Of a stretch of DNA of 5,195 nucleotides, positions 1 through 5,195 are shown in pieces. The stretch comes from Chloroflexota bacterium. GTDB taxonomy: Bacteria; Chloroflexota; Dehalococcoidia; GIF9; UBA5629. Every line of letters begins with the position of its first letter. Position 1 is the stretch's first letter. Made by a program: the position numbers and the translations under genes. The notes under the pieces were generated by a model. That model saw only the letters and a list, made by a program, of their open reading frames with translations, was not told the DNA's origin and did not search any database. The DNA is taken from NCBI GenBank assembly GCA_016875975.1, contig VGOF01000119.1, forward strand, positions 1 to 5,195, in the 5' to 3' direction.

Positions 1-40
1 CTCTTTCTAGACTCTTCGCTTCGCTCAGAGTGACAACTTA
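1..40. repeat. Fragment of a probable dispersed intergenic repeat
   Basis: The minus strand of this edge reads GTCACTCTGAGCGAAGCGAAG followed by AGTCT. This closely resembles a short motif (TGTCATTCTGAGCGAAGCGAAG-like) that I recall as recurring between genes in many bacterial genomes. Internally it has a 5-bp inverted repeat (ACTCT at 11-15, AGAGT at 27-31) around a tandem TCGCT/TCGCT at 16-25. It lies just beyond the end of the operon and outside any gene. The copy may continue beyond the window. Its identity as a multi-copy element is recalled, not shown here, since only one copy is visible. Confidence 0.45.
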
Positions 41-42
41 TT

Positions 43-69
43 GCTAAAATGCGACCCATTCAGGGTCGC
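43..69 (-). terminator. Probable Rho-independent terminator after coaBC
   Basis: A perfect 7-bp inverted repeat, GCGACCC (51-57) and GGGTCGC (63-69), encloses a 5-nt loop. Read on the minus strand, the hairpin starts 31 nt past the coaBC stop codon and is followed by ATTTTAGC, a short T-tract. The stem is GC-rich, as in intrinsic terminators, but the T-tract is only four long, so termination may be partial. It is the only such structure found, and it sits where the gene run ends. Confidence 0.6.
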
Positions 70-100
70 CCAATACAAAATTCCCCCAGAACCAGTACCG

Positions 101-1300
101 TTAACGTTTCTTGGCCAGCATCTTGGCTACTCTATCCAGTATCCTATCCGCCACTTCTTTCTTGGGTAGAAGCGGTAATTTCTCCGCCTTGCCGCTTGGG
201 TCGATGATGACCACCTGGTTTGCATCAGCGCCGATGCCACAGCCAGGAGTAGTAATATCATTGGCCACGATAAGGTCAAGATGCTTGTCCTTAAGCTTTT
301 GCCTGGCATTTGCCACCAGGTTATCGCTTTCGGCAGCGAAGCCAACGCGGAGGAACTTCCCCTTCACCTGCCCCAGTATGTCAGGCGTCCGCTCCAACTC
401 CAAACTCAGGCTCACAGCCTGTTGTCGCTTTATCTTGCTCTTTGAAACCGTCACCGGACGATAATCAGCCACCGCCGCTGCCATTACAAGCACATCGGCC
501 TTGGCCACGGCCTTCTTCACCGCTCCATACATCTCCTCAGCCGTAGCTACGTCAACCACTTCTACACCATAAGGCTTGCCCAGTGCGCATGGAGCAGTTA
601 CCAGGACCACCTCAGCGCCACGGTCTCTAGCAGCTTCAGCCAGGGCATAGCCCATCTTGCCAGAGGAACGATTGGTCAAGCAGCGCACCGGGTCAACTGG
701 TTCCTGGGTACCACCAGCAGTGACTACAACCCGCTTATCAGCCAGGTCGCCTTTTCTGCCCAACACCTGACAAACAGCACCCAGTATCTCATCAACATCC
801 ACCAGGCGACCAAGCCCCATATCGCCACAGGCCAACCGCCCATACCCAGGCCCAACAAAGGTAAATCCACGCGCCTTCAGCTTGTCCAGGTTCTCCTGGG
901 TCACCTTATTCTGGTACATATTTACGTTCATCGCCGGCGCTATCACCACCGGCGCCTCGGTCGCCAGCACTGTGCAACCCAGCATGTCATCAGCAATTCC
1001 AGCAGCCAGCTTGGCAATAGTGTTAGCCGTAGCCGGAGCTATGACCACAATGTCGGCAGCTTCAGCTAGGGCTACATGCTCTACGCTGTATTCCGATGCC
1101 AGTTCAAACATCTTGGTGACCACAGGCCTGCCAGTGATACTGCGGAAGGTCAACGGCGTGACGAACTCCGTAGCTGCCTCGGTCATAATTACTTCCACTT
1201 TGGCTCCAGCCTGTGTTAGCTTGCTGGCAAGGTCGGCAGCCTTATAAGCCGCAATACTGCCCGTCACTCCCAAAACTATCGTCTTATCGCTTAGTACCAT
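101..1300 (-). CDS. coaBC: Bifunctional phosphopantothenoylcysteine decarboxylase / phosphopantothenate-cysteine ligase (CoaBC, Dfp)
   Basis: This cytoplasmic flavoenzyme carries out two consecutive CoA-biosynthesis steps. It ligates 4'-phosphopantothenate to cysteine (usually CTP-dependent) and then decarboxylates the product to 4'-phosphopantetheine. The protein is 399 residues, near the usual length of about 400. Residues 1-180 are the FMN-binding CoaC domain: the GVTGSIAAYK flavin motif (11-20), catalytic His75 in VEHVAL, Asn125 in the PAMN motif, and Cys158 in the ACGDMGLGR substrate clamp. Residues 187-396 are the CoaB ligase: VTAGGTQEPVDPVR (193-206), Asn210 in TNRSSGKMG, AAAVADYRP (274-282), and Lys289 in KSKIK. 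These positions match the known catalytic residues of E. coli Dfp, so both halves should be active. The ATG start is preceded by a strong AGGAG site. It is the last gene of the run, 13 nt after coaX, and is probably translationally coupled to it. Confidence 0.97.
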   Translation of the reverse strand: MVLSDKTIVLGVTGSIAAYKAADLASKLTQAGAKVEVIMTEAATEFVTPLTFRSITGRPVVTKMFELASEYSVEHVALAEAADIVVIAPATANTIAKLAAGIADDMLGCTVLATEAPVVIAPAMNVNMYQNKVTQENLDKLKARGFTFVGPGYGRLACGDMGLGRLVDVDEILGAVCQVLGRKGDLADKRVVVTAGGTQEPVDPVRCLTNRSSGKMGYALAEAARDRGAEVVLVTAPCALGKPYGVEVVDVATAEEMYGAVKKAVAKADVLVMAAAVADYRPVTVSKSKIKRQQAVSLSLELERTPDILGQVKGKFLRVGFAAESDNLVANARQKLKDKHLDLIVANDITTPGCGIGADANQVVIIDPSGKAEKLPLLPKKEVADRILDRVAKMLAKKR

Positions 1301-1310
1301 CTGGTATTAT

Positions 1311-1315
1311 CTCCT
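1311..1315 (-). promoter_or_regulatory. Ribosome binding site of coaBC overlapping the coaX stop
   Basis: AGGAG on the minus strand lies 10 nt before the coaBC ATG. It overlaps the coaX TAG stop codon (1314-1316). Ribosomes terminating on coaX would therefore sit on the coaBC initiation site, suggesting translational coupling of two genes in the same pathway. The site also fixes the coaBC start. Confidence 0.75.
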
Positions 1316-2081
1316 ACTGCTGGTTCATCGCATGGATGAGACGCAAGCCAATCAACGTAATATCTGGGTTGACTACATCTATGACTGATGTCTCCGCAGC
1401 CAGCAGCTCAGCAAAGCCCCCCGTTGCCACCACCTTAGCCTTGGCACCCAGTTCCTTGCGGATCCGTGCCACCAGACCCTCTATCAACCCCACATAGCCA
1501 TATACAATACCCGCCTGCATAGCGGACACCGTATTTCGGCCAATAGCCTTCTTGGGATGAATCAATTCCACTCGCGGCAGCACCGCAGTCCGTGTGAACA
1601 AAGCCTCTGTAGCAATAGCGATTCCCGGTGCAATAGAACCACCAACATAGTCCCCTTCTGCAGACACAACATCAAAAGTAGTGGCCGTGCCCAAATCAAT
1701 CACTATTACAGGCCCCCCATATAGATGATGGGCAGCCACAGCATTTACTATCCTGTCGGCGCCGACTTCCCTGGGATTGTCCATACAGATACGCACGCCG
1801 GTCTTTACACCAGCACCAACCACCAGAGGAGTGATATTCAAGTAGCGCTGAAATAGTTCCTCGAACCCCCCCACCAACGGCGGGACAACACTGCATATCA
1901 CTACATCCGTGATCTGAGAGCCTTTCAGTCTCTGACGTTCCAGAAGGTTAAGGAACAAGATTGCATACTCATCAGGCATCCGATGTACGCCGGTAGCTAT
2001 CCGCCAGGTAGCCTTTAGCTTATCGCCATCGAAGACACCTACCGTGATATTCGTATTCCCTATGTCAGCAGCTAATAACAT
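1314..2081 (-). CDS. coaX: Type III pantothenate kinase (CoaX)
   Basis: CoaX phosphorylates pantothenate with ATP in the cytoplasm, the first committed step toward CoA. The 255-residue product has the family's usual length and belongs to the ASKHA (acetate and sugar kinase/Hsp70/actin) fold. Visible motifs are the phosphate-binding loop DIGNTNITVGVF (6-17, with Asp6), VGADRIVNAVAA (106-117, with Asp109 in the catalytic-base position), VIDLGTATTFDVV (127-139, with Asp129 in the monovalent-cation and metal region), GGSIAPGI (147-154) and ATGGF (219-223). Type III enzymes are known to need a monovalent cation and to resist CoA feedback inhibition, unlike type I CoaA. The ATG start follows a weak GTGGGA site 5 nt upstream, and the first residues MLLAADIGNT match the family's N-terminus. 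It lies 22 nt after the nnr gene and directly before coaBC, forming a three-step CoA cassette. Confidence 0.96.
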   Translation of the reverse strand: MLLAADIGNTNITVGVFDGDKLKATWRIATGVHRMPDEYAILFLNLLERQRLKGSQITDVVICSVVPPLVGGFEELFQRYLNITPLVVGAGVKTGVRICMDNPREVGADRIVNAVAAHHLYGGPVIVIDLGTATTFDVVSAEGDYVGGSIAPGIAIATEALFTRTAVLPRVELIHPKKAIGRNTVSAMQAGIVYGYVGLIEGLVARIRKELGAKAKVVATGGFAELLAAETSVIDVVNPDITLIGLRLIHAMNQQ

Positions 2082-2103
2082 CTATATCCCACGACCAGAA
2101 ACG

Positions 2104-3684
2104 TCAGGAGCTTCTTTCTTTCTTCAACTCCTTCTTCAACTCCACAATCACCTTAGGCAGAACAGGCAGAAGGTCGCTGGCTAACATGCCAGCATCTCCC
2201 ACTTCCTGCCTGACCATTTCTCCCGCCCGACCATGCAAATACACTCCGCAGGCTGCGGCATCAAAAAGAGACACGCCCTGCGCCACTAGCCCGGCTATGG
2301 CACCAGCTAAAACATCGCCTGTTCCAGCCGAGGCTAATCCTGGATTCGCCATCTGGCTGATTCTAGCACGACCATCCGGTGCAGCCACAATAGTATAGGC
2401 CCCTTTGAGGACTACTACCTTGTGCCACTCACCAGCCGCTTTTCGGGCAACCGCCAGCCTGTTCCCCTGCACTTCTTCCAGTGATATCCCAGCCAATCGC
2501 GCCATCTCGCCTGGATGCGGCGTAAGTATAGCATCCTGAGTTAGCTTCTGCCACCAATTCTCCACCCTCGCCAGGGTATTCAAGGCATCGGCATCCAGCA
2601 CCAGGGCAGGGCACCCAGCCTCTGGCAAATCAAATAGAGTTGCTTCAACAAATTCCATTACTGGTCGCTTCTGCCCCAGTCCGCACCCCACCAGCAAAGC
2701 ATCATATCCTTCGAGCAATTCTCGCAAAACAGGAGCAGCTTCGGATGCAATTATGCCAGCTTCAGCTTCTGGCAGCGGAGCATAGGTAACTTCAGTCAGC
2801 TTGGATGCCATGATAGGCTGGATGCCTTGCGCAGTCGATAGTGTTACCAGCCCTGTACCCACCCTTGCCGCACCCATGCAGGCAAGGTAAGCAGCCCCGA
2901 TATAGTTGATTGAACCAGCAACTACCAATAGCCTTCCAAACGTTCCCTTATTGGCAGCACGAGGGCGCTTTGGCAAAGCAGACCTCACCCATTCTTCGGT
3001 AATTAATTCAGTAGGTATCTTTTCGGCCAGGTGAGGCGGTATCCCGATGTCACCGATGATTATCTCACCAGCTCTGTCAGCACCGGGGAAGCTATACAAT
3101 CCCGGTTTGGGATAGCCCAGCGTCACTGTGATGCCAGCCTGCGGGCAGCTAGCATCGACAGCTCCGGTATCAGCATCAAGTCCCGAAGGTATATCCACCG
3201 AAACAACCTTTACCTCGCTACGCTTTTCCCCAGCGTCTCGCACCCTGCTCAGCACCTGCTTGAACACACCCTCTATAACACGGCTCTTCCCTGTACCAAA
3301 CACAGAATCGACCACTATATCCGCAGCAGCCAATAGCTGGTCCAAGTTTGCAAAACCCTTGTCGTCCTCTACCCGCACCATAGGAATACCACGCTCCTGT
3401 GTCAGAGCCAAATTCTTGTCATCTGCTGAACGCCTTGTGCAGAGATAGAGGCTAACTTCGGCCCCCCAATCAGATAGGTAACGCGCCGCCACCAATCCAT
3501 CACCACCATTGTTGCCAGGGCCTACTACAACCAGAATTCGCTTACCCATTACGCCACCGACGAACCCCTTTGTCTCTTCAGCCACAGCTCTACCTGCATT
3601 CTCCATCAGGAAGTCGGTACCAATACCGATGCTGTCGGCAGCACGGTCGATCTGCCGCATCTCTTCAGCAGTTACAACTTTCAT
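2104..3684 (-). CDS. nnr: Bifunctional NAD(P)H-hydrate epimerase / ADP-dependent NAD(P)H-hydrate dehydratase (YjeF/Nnr)
   Basis: This is a metabolite-repair enzyme. The N-terminal epimerase interconverts the R and S forms of hydrated NAD(P)H. The C-terminal dehydratase uses ADP (in bacteria) to restore NAD(P)H from the S form. From the ATG at 3684 it is 526 residues, normal for the fusion. The epimerase half has VVGPGNNGGDGLVAAR (53-68), Asp126 in the DSVFGTG region (126-132) and VDIPSGLDADTG (163-174). The ribokinase-like dehydratase half has FGRLLVVAGS (249-258), DADALN (364-369), LTPHPGEMARL (387-397), VVLKG (424-428) and NPGLASAGTGDVLAG (447-461, with the GTGD catalytic Asp457). The frame stays open upstream to a TTG at 3726. 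I chose 3684 because AGGTGG lies 9 nt before it and MKVVTAEEMRQIDR is the typical family N-terminus. The C-terminus ends in a charged ELKKELKKE tail made by a 12-bp duplication. Confidence 0.95.
   Translation of the reverse strand: MKVVTAEEMRQIDRAADSIGIGTDFLMENAGRAVAEETKGFVGGVMGKRILVVVGPGNNGGDGLVAARYLSDWGAEVSLYLCTRRSADDKNLALTQERGIPMVRVEDDKGFANLDQLLAAADIVVDSVFGTGKSRVIEGVFKQVLSRVRDAGEKRSEVKVVSVDIPSGLDADTGAVDASCPQAGITVTLGYPKPGLYSFPGADRAGEIIIGDIGIPPHLAEKIPTELITEEWVRSALPKRPRAANKGTFGRLLVVAGSINYIGAAYLACMGAARVGTGLVTLSTAQGIQPIMASKLTEVTYAPLPEAEAGIIASEAAPVLRELLEGYDALLVGCGLGQKRPVMEFVEATLFDLPEAGCPALVLDADALNTLARVENWWQKLTQDAILTPHPGEMARLAGISLEEVQGNRLAVARKAAGEWHKVVVLKGAYTIVAAPDGRARISQMANPGLASAGTGDVLAGAIAGLVAQGVSLFDAAACGVYLHGRAGEMVRQEVGDAGMLASDLLPVLPKVIVELKKELKKERSS
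2120..2143. repeat. Perfect 12-bp tandem duplication in the nnr 3' end
   Basis: TTCTTCAACTCC occurs twice in direct succession (2120-2131 and 2132-2143). On the coding (minus) strand it lies in a purine-rich tract and encodes ELKKELKK in the C-terminal tail of the dehydratase domain. The 12-bp unit keeps the reading frame and lies after all catalytic motifs. It probably arose by replication slippage and has no evident functional effect. Confidence 0.8.
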
Positions 3685-3693
3685 GAATGCAAC

Positions 3694-3699
3694 CCACCT
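3694..3699 (-). promoter_or_regulatory. Ribosome binding site that decides the nnr start
   Basis: AGGTGG on the minus strand, within the purine-rich GAGAGGTGGG, lies 9 nt before the ATG at 3684. The upstream TTG at 3726 sits inside the Mut7-C gene's last codons. This supports the shorter 526-residue product. Confidence 0.65.
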
Positions 3700-3709
3700 C
3701 TCATCATAA

Positions 3710-4186
3710 TCACGCTTCTGACGCAAATTCCTCCAACTCTTTGCTCATGGCCTTCCAGTGCGTCCCCTGCCAGTAGATGCGATGACACACCGGACATTCC
3801 ATGTATTCATCCTGAGTCTCGAAAACGTGTAGTGGCACCCGGTCATGCACCTCGCATTTAGCTCGTTTCACCAGATTAGCATTGCACTCCAAACATAGCG
3901 AAAACGGCCTCACCTTGCAGTTCAAATCTAATTGCCTTACCACCTGTCTCAACTGCGCTCTGGGGGCATCATCCGTAATCAGCACAGCCTTTAACCTGCC
4001 ATTAGTCACCAACCGGCGCTTCATTATCTGCGTGTCCCTGGTCAGAACCACCCTGCCCTGGAACAAGGCTATCTTAATCATCTTATCATCGTCGATGTCC
4101 TGATAAAAGAGGGCATCATAACCCATCATCCTCAGCCACCTGGCCAGCTTCCCCACATTGCTATCGACGATAAATTTGACCACCAC
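3710..4186 (-). CDS. Mut7-C family protein: PIN-like RNase domain plus zinc ribbon
   Basis: This small cytoplasmic protein matches the Mut7-C family, named after the C-terminal domain of the animal exonuclease Mut-7. The family is predicted to be a PIN-fold RNase. From the GTG at 4186 it is 158 residues. The N-terminal part has KFIVDSNVGKLARWLRMMGYDA (from residue 4), with acidic Asp8 and Asp30, and GRVVLTRD (44-51, with Asp51), the acidic pattern expected for metal-dependent catalysis. The C-terminal part is a four-cysteine zinc ribbon: CLEC (Cys98, Cys101) and CPVC (Cys131, Cys134), followed by the family's HRIYWQGTHWKAM signature. The start is uncertain. TTG codons at 4201 and 4198 and GTG codons at 4186 and 4183 are all possible. 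I prefer 4186 because GGGG lies 6 nt upstream and the family usually begins near the KFIVD strand. The substrate is unknown. Its stop lies 25 nt before nnr. Confidence 0.85.
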   Translation of the reverse strand: MVVKFIVDSNVGKLARWLRMMGYDALFYQDIDDDKMIKIALFQGRVVLTRDTQIMKRRLVTNGRLKAVLITDDAPRAQLRQVVRQLDLNCKVRPFSLCLECNANLVKRAKCEVHDRVPLHVFETQDEYMECPVCHRIYWQGTHWKAMSKELEEFASEA

Positions 4187-4216
4187 AGTCAACCCCAACA
4201 AATCAAGTAATCACAA

Positions 4217-4882
4217 TCAAGCTCTGAGAGGATTGAAATCAACGTCACGGTCATAAGCATCCAGCCCCTCTTTACGTTTCAGATAGCTGACAACAAGGTA
4301 GGTAAACGGCGTAGCCAAGACCTCGTAGGCTGTTTTCACCAGCCAGTGACTCAGAATCATTACGCCCAGCACAGAGAGGGGCAACACCCCCACGAAACCT
4401 ATAGTCAGTACAATCACCGTATCAATTCCCTGCCCAACCAGGGTAGAGCCGATAGTCCTGGCCCACAGCCACCGTCCCTTGGTCTTAATCTTCATTTTAG
4501 CCAACACAAAGGAGTTGGCAAACTCGCCAGCCAGGTAAGCCAAAAAAGAAGCCAGCAGAAAACGCGGCGTGTTGCCCAGTATCCGTTCATACGCAGCCTG
4601 CGCCTCAAACACCGTTGCCGCAGGCAACAGGCCACCTACCCAGATAGCCACTACTGTGATCAAATTGCAGGCAAAGCCCAGCCAGATGACGCGCCGTGCC
4701 TGCTGATAACCATAGACCTCAGTGAGCACATCTCCGATGATATAGCTCAGGGGAAAGATTATGATAGCGGCTGGCAGAACTAGACCAAAAACGCTAATCT
4801 GCTTGGCGATTATGATATTGGCGGTAATCAGACTGGTAATGAAAAGGGCTACCACCGCTAAGAATCGGTAAGAGACTATCAT
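4217..4882 (-). CDS. yhhQ: Queuosine-precursor transporter, YhhQ family (Vut_1/DUF165)
   Basis: This inner-membrane protein is predicted to import queuosine precursors, 7-cyano- or 7-aminomethyl-7-deazaguanine (preQ0/preQ1), for modification of the tRNA wobble base. From the ATG at 4882 it is 221 residues, typical of the family. Hydrophobic stretches near residues 6-26, 31-50, 64-88, 105-128, 145-165 and 168-195 suggest about six membrane segments. Family motifs are TANIIIAKQI (20-29), FPLSYIIGDVLTEVYGYQQARR (from residue 43), FLAYLAGEFANSFVLAKMK (from 113) and STLVGQGIDTVI (146-157). The Asp, Glu and Tyr of the DxxTEVYG motif are all present. The frame extends to a TTG at 4906, but AGGGG 8 nt before the ATG and the lack of a good site before the TTG favour 4882. 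Salvage implies the cell makes queuosine from an external precursor, or supplements its own. The substrate is inferred from the family. Confidence 0.92.
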   Translation of the reverse strand: MIVSYRFLAVVALFITSLITANIIIAKQISVFGLVLPAAIIIFPLSYIIGDVLTEVYGYQQARRVIWLGFACNLITVVAIWVGGLLPAATVFEAQAAYERILGNTPRFLLASFLAYLAGEFANSFVLAKMKIKTKGRWLWARTIGSTLVGQGIDTVIVLTIGFVGVLPLSVLGVMILSHWLVKTAYEVLATPFTYLVVSYLKRKEGLDAYDRDVDFNPLRA

Positions 4883-4890
4883 GGCGCAAG

Positions 4891-4895
4891 CCCCT
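4891..4895 (-). promoter_or_regulatory. Ribosome binding site that decides the yhhQ start
   Basis: AGGGG on the minus strand lies 8 nt before the ATG at 4882. The alternative TTG at 4906 has only TATAAGCG before it, which is not Shine-Dalgarno-like. This favours the 221-residue product, starting MIVSYRF. Confidence 0.5.
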
Positions 4896-4909
4896 GTCAC
4901 CTTCAACGC

Positions 4910-5195
4910 TTATAGCCAGTGGCGGCGGCGGAAAAAGAGAACCATAGAAACTGCGATGCCGGCCATAATAAGAAGCAATATCACCAGAGGCAATAGAGTG
5001 GGTTCTTTTTCTAGTTCTACTCCACCAGGTAGGTGTATGTTCATTCCATAGATACTGGCAATCAAGGTCGCAGGTGCCATAATCGCCATGACTATAGTCA
5101 GCACCCGCATGACTTCCTGAATGCGGTGTGAAGTCAACCAGTTGCTGGTGTCAGCCAAACCATCCACCACCTCTTTGCAGTCTTCCAGGCCATCC
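4910..5195 (-). CDS. corA: CorA-family magnesium/divalent metal transporter, C-terminal part (5' end outside window)
   Basis: This is the C-terminal 94 residues of a CorA-type channel, a homopentamer that moves Mg2+ (sometimes Co2+ or Ni2+) across the inner membrane. The reading frame stays open to the window edge (first full codons read DGLEDCKEVV), so most of the gene, including its cytoplasmic domain and start, lies beyond 5195. In the visible part, the stalk-helix end contains SNWLTSHRIQEVMRVLTIV. It leads into the first membrane helix (about fragment residues 29-49), then the signature YGMN (49-52) of the selectivity filter, a periplasmic loop IHLPGGVELEKEP, a second membrane helix (66-88) and a basic RRRHWL tail. 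All of these are hallmarks of CorA. The GTG at 5170 is an internal codon, not the true start. It ends 27 nt before yhhQ, so it is likely the upstream gene of the same transcript. Confidence 0.93.
   Translation of the reverse strand, partial: DGLEDCKEVVDGLADTSNWLTSHRIQEVMRVLTIVMAIMAPATLIASIYGMNIHLPGGVELEKEPTLLPLVILLLIMAGIAVSMVLFFRRRHWL

Noticed and set aside
111..1497. Several plus-strand open frames (for example 111-464, 882-1247, 1213-1497)
   Set aside because: They lie antisense to coaBC and coaX, whose full-length family motifs are intact. Their translations are low-complexity Ser/Ala/Pro-rich and show no recognisable domain.
3031..3709. Plus-strand frames of about 66-106 codons opposite the nnr epimerase half
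   Set aside because: They overlap one another and a clearly real gene on the other strand. No recognisable motif was seen.
3685..3726. N-terminal extension of nnr from TTG at 3726
   Set aside because: It would overlap the preceding gene. The added residues do not look like the family, and the ATG at 3684 has a good ribosome site.
4346..4783. A 145-codon plus-strand open frame opposite yhhQ
   Set aside because: Its product is rich in Gln, His and Arg with no family features. It is the mirror of a membrane-protein coding sequence, which often leaves an open antisense frame.
4910..5170. Separate small membrane protein starting at GTG 5170
   Set aside because: The frame continues without a stop to the window edge. 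The sequence is plainly the C-terminal end of CorA with its GMN motif, so this is a fragment cut by the window.
1..5195. Possible novel defence, mobile or CRISPR system
   Set aside because: No repeat-spacer array, integrase, transposase, toxin-antitoxin pair or defence-domain protein was seen. The only nuclease-like gene is a known family in a housekeeping context.

Overview
All genes in this 5.2 kb window lie on the minus strand. They form one tightly packed, apparently co-transcribed run with gaps of about 3 to 30 nt. In transcription order (high to low coordinates) they are: the C-terminal end of a CorA-type metal transporter, a YhhQ-family queuosine-precursor transporter, a Mut7-C-type RNase-fold protein with a zinc ribbon, a bifunctional NAD(P)HX epimerase/dehydratase (YjeF/NnrE-NnrD fusion), type III pantothenate kinase (coaX) and bifunctional coaBC. 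Clear Shine-Dalgarno sequences and the gene families mark this as bacterial DNA. GC content looks moderate. The combination of coaX, fused coaBC, a stand-alone Mut7-C protein and a GAGCGAAGCGAAG-type dispersed repeat would fit a Chloroflexota/Dehalococcoidia-like genome. That assignment is a low-confidence inference.

Layout: positions 1-40 hold a piece of what looks like a dispersed intergenic repeat. Positions 43-69 hold a perfect 7-bp hairpin followed (minus strand) by a short T-tract, a plausible terminator for the whole run. Positions 101-2081 are the CoA-biosynthesis pair coaBC and coaX. Positions 2104-3684 are the NAD(P)HX repair enzyme. Positions 3710-4186 are the Mut7-C protein, 4217-4882 the YhhQ-type transporter, and 4910 to the window edge the CorA fragment. 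No gene-free stretch exceeds about 100 bases. No RNA gene, CRISPR array, insertion sequence or clear internal promoter was seen.

Functionally, coaX and coaBC together perform three of the five steps from pantothenate to CoA: phosphorylation, cysteine ligation and decarboxylation. The adjacent Nnr enzyme repairs damaged NAD(P)H, so the lower half of the run concerns nucleotide-cofactor supply and maintenance. The upper half (metal uptake, queuosine-precursor uptake, a putative nuclease) has no obvious biochemical link to it. All key catalytic residues that could be checked are intact and no gene is broken. The window reads as a conserved housekeeping region. I did not find a convincing novel system; the least understood component is the Mut7-C protein.
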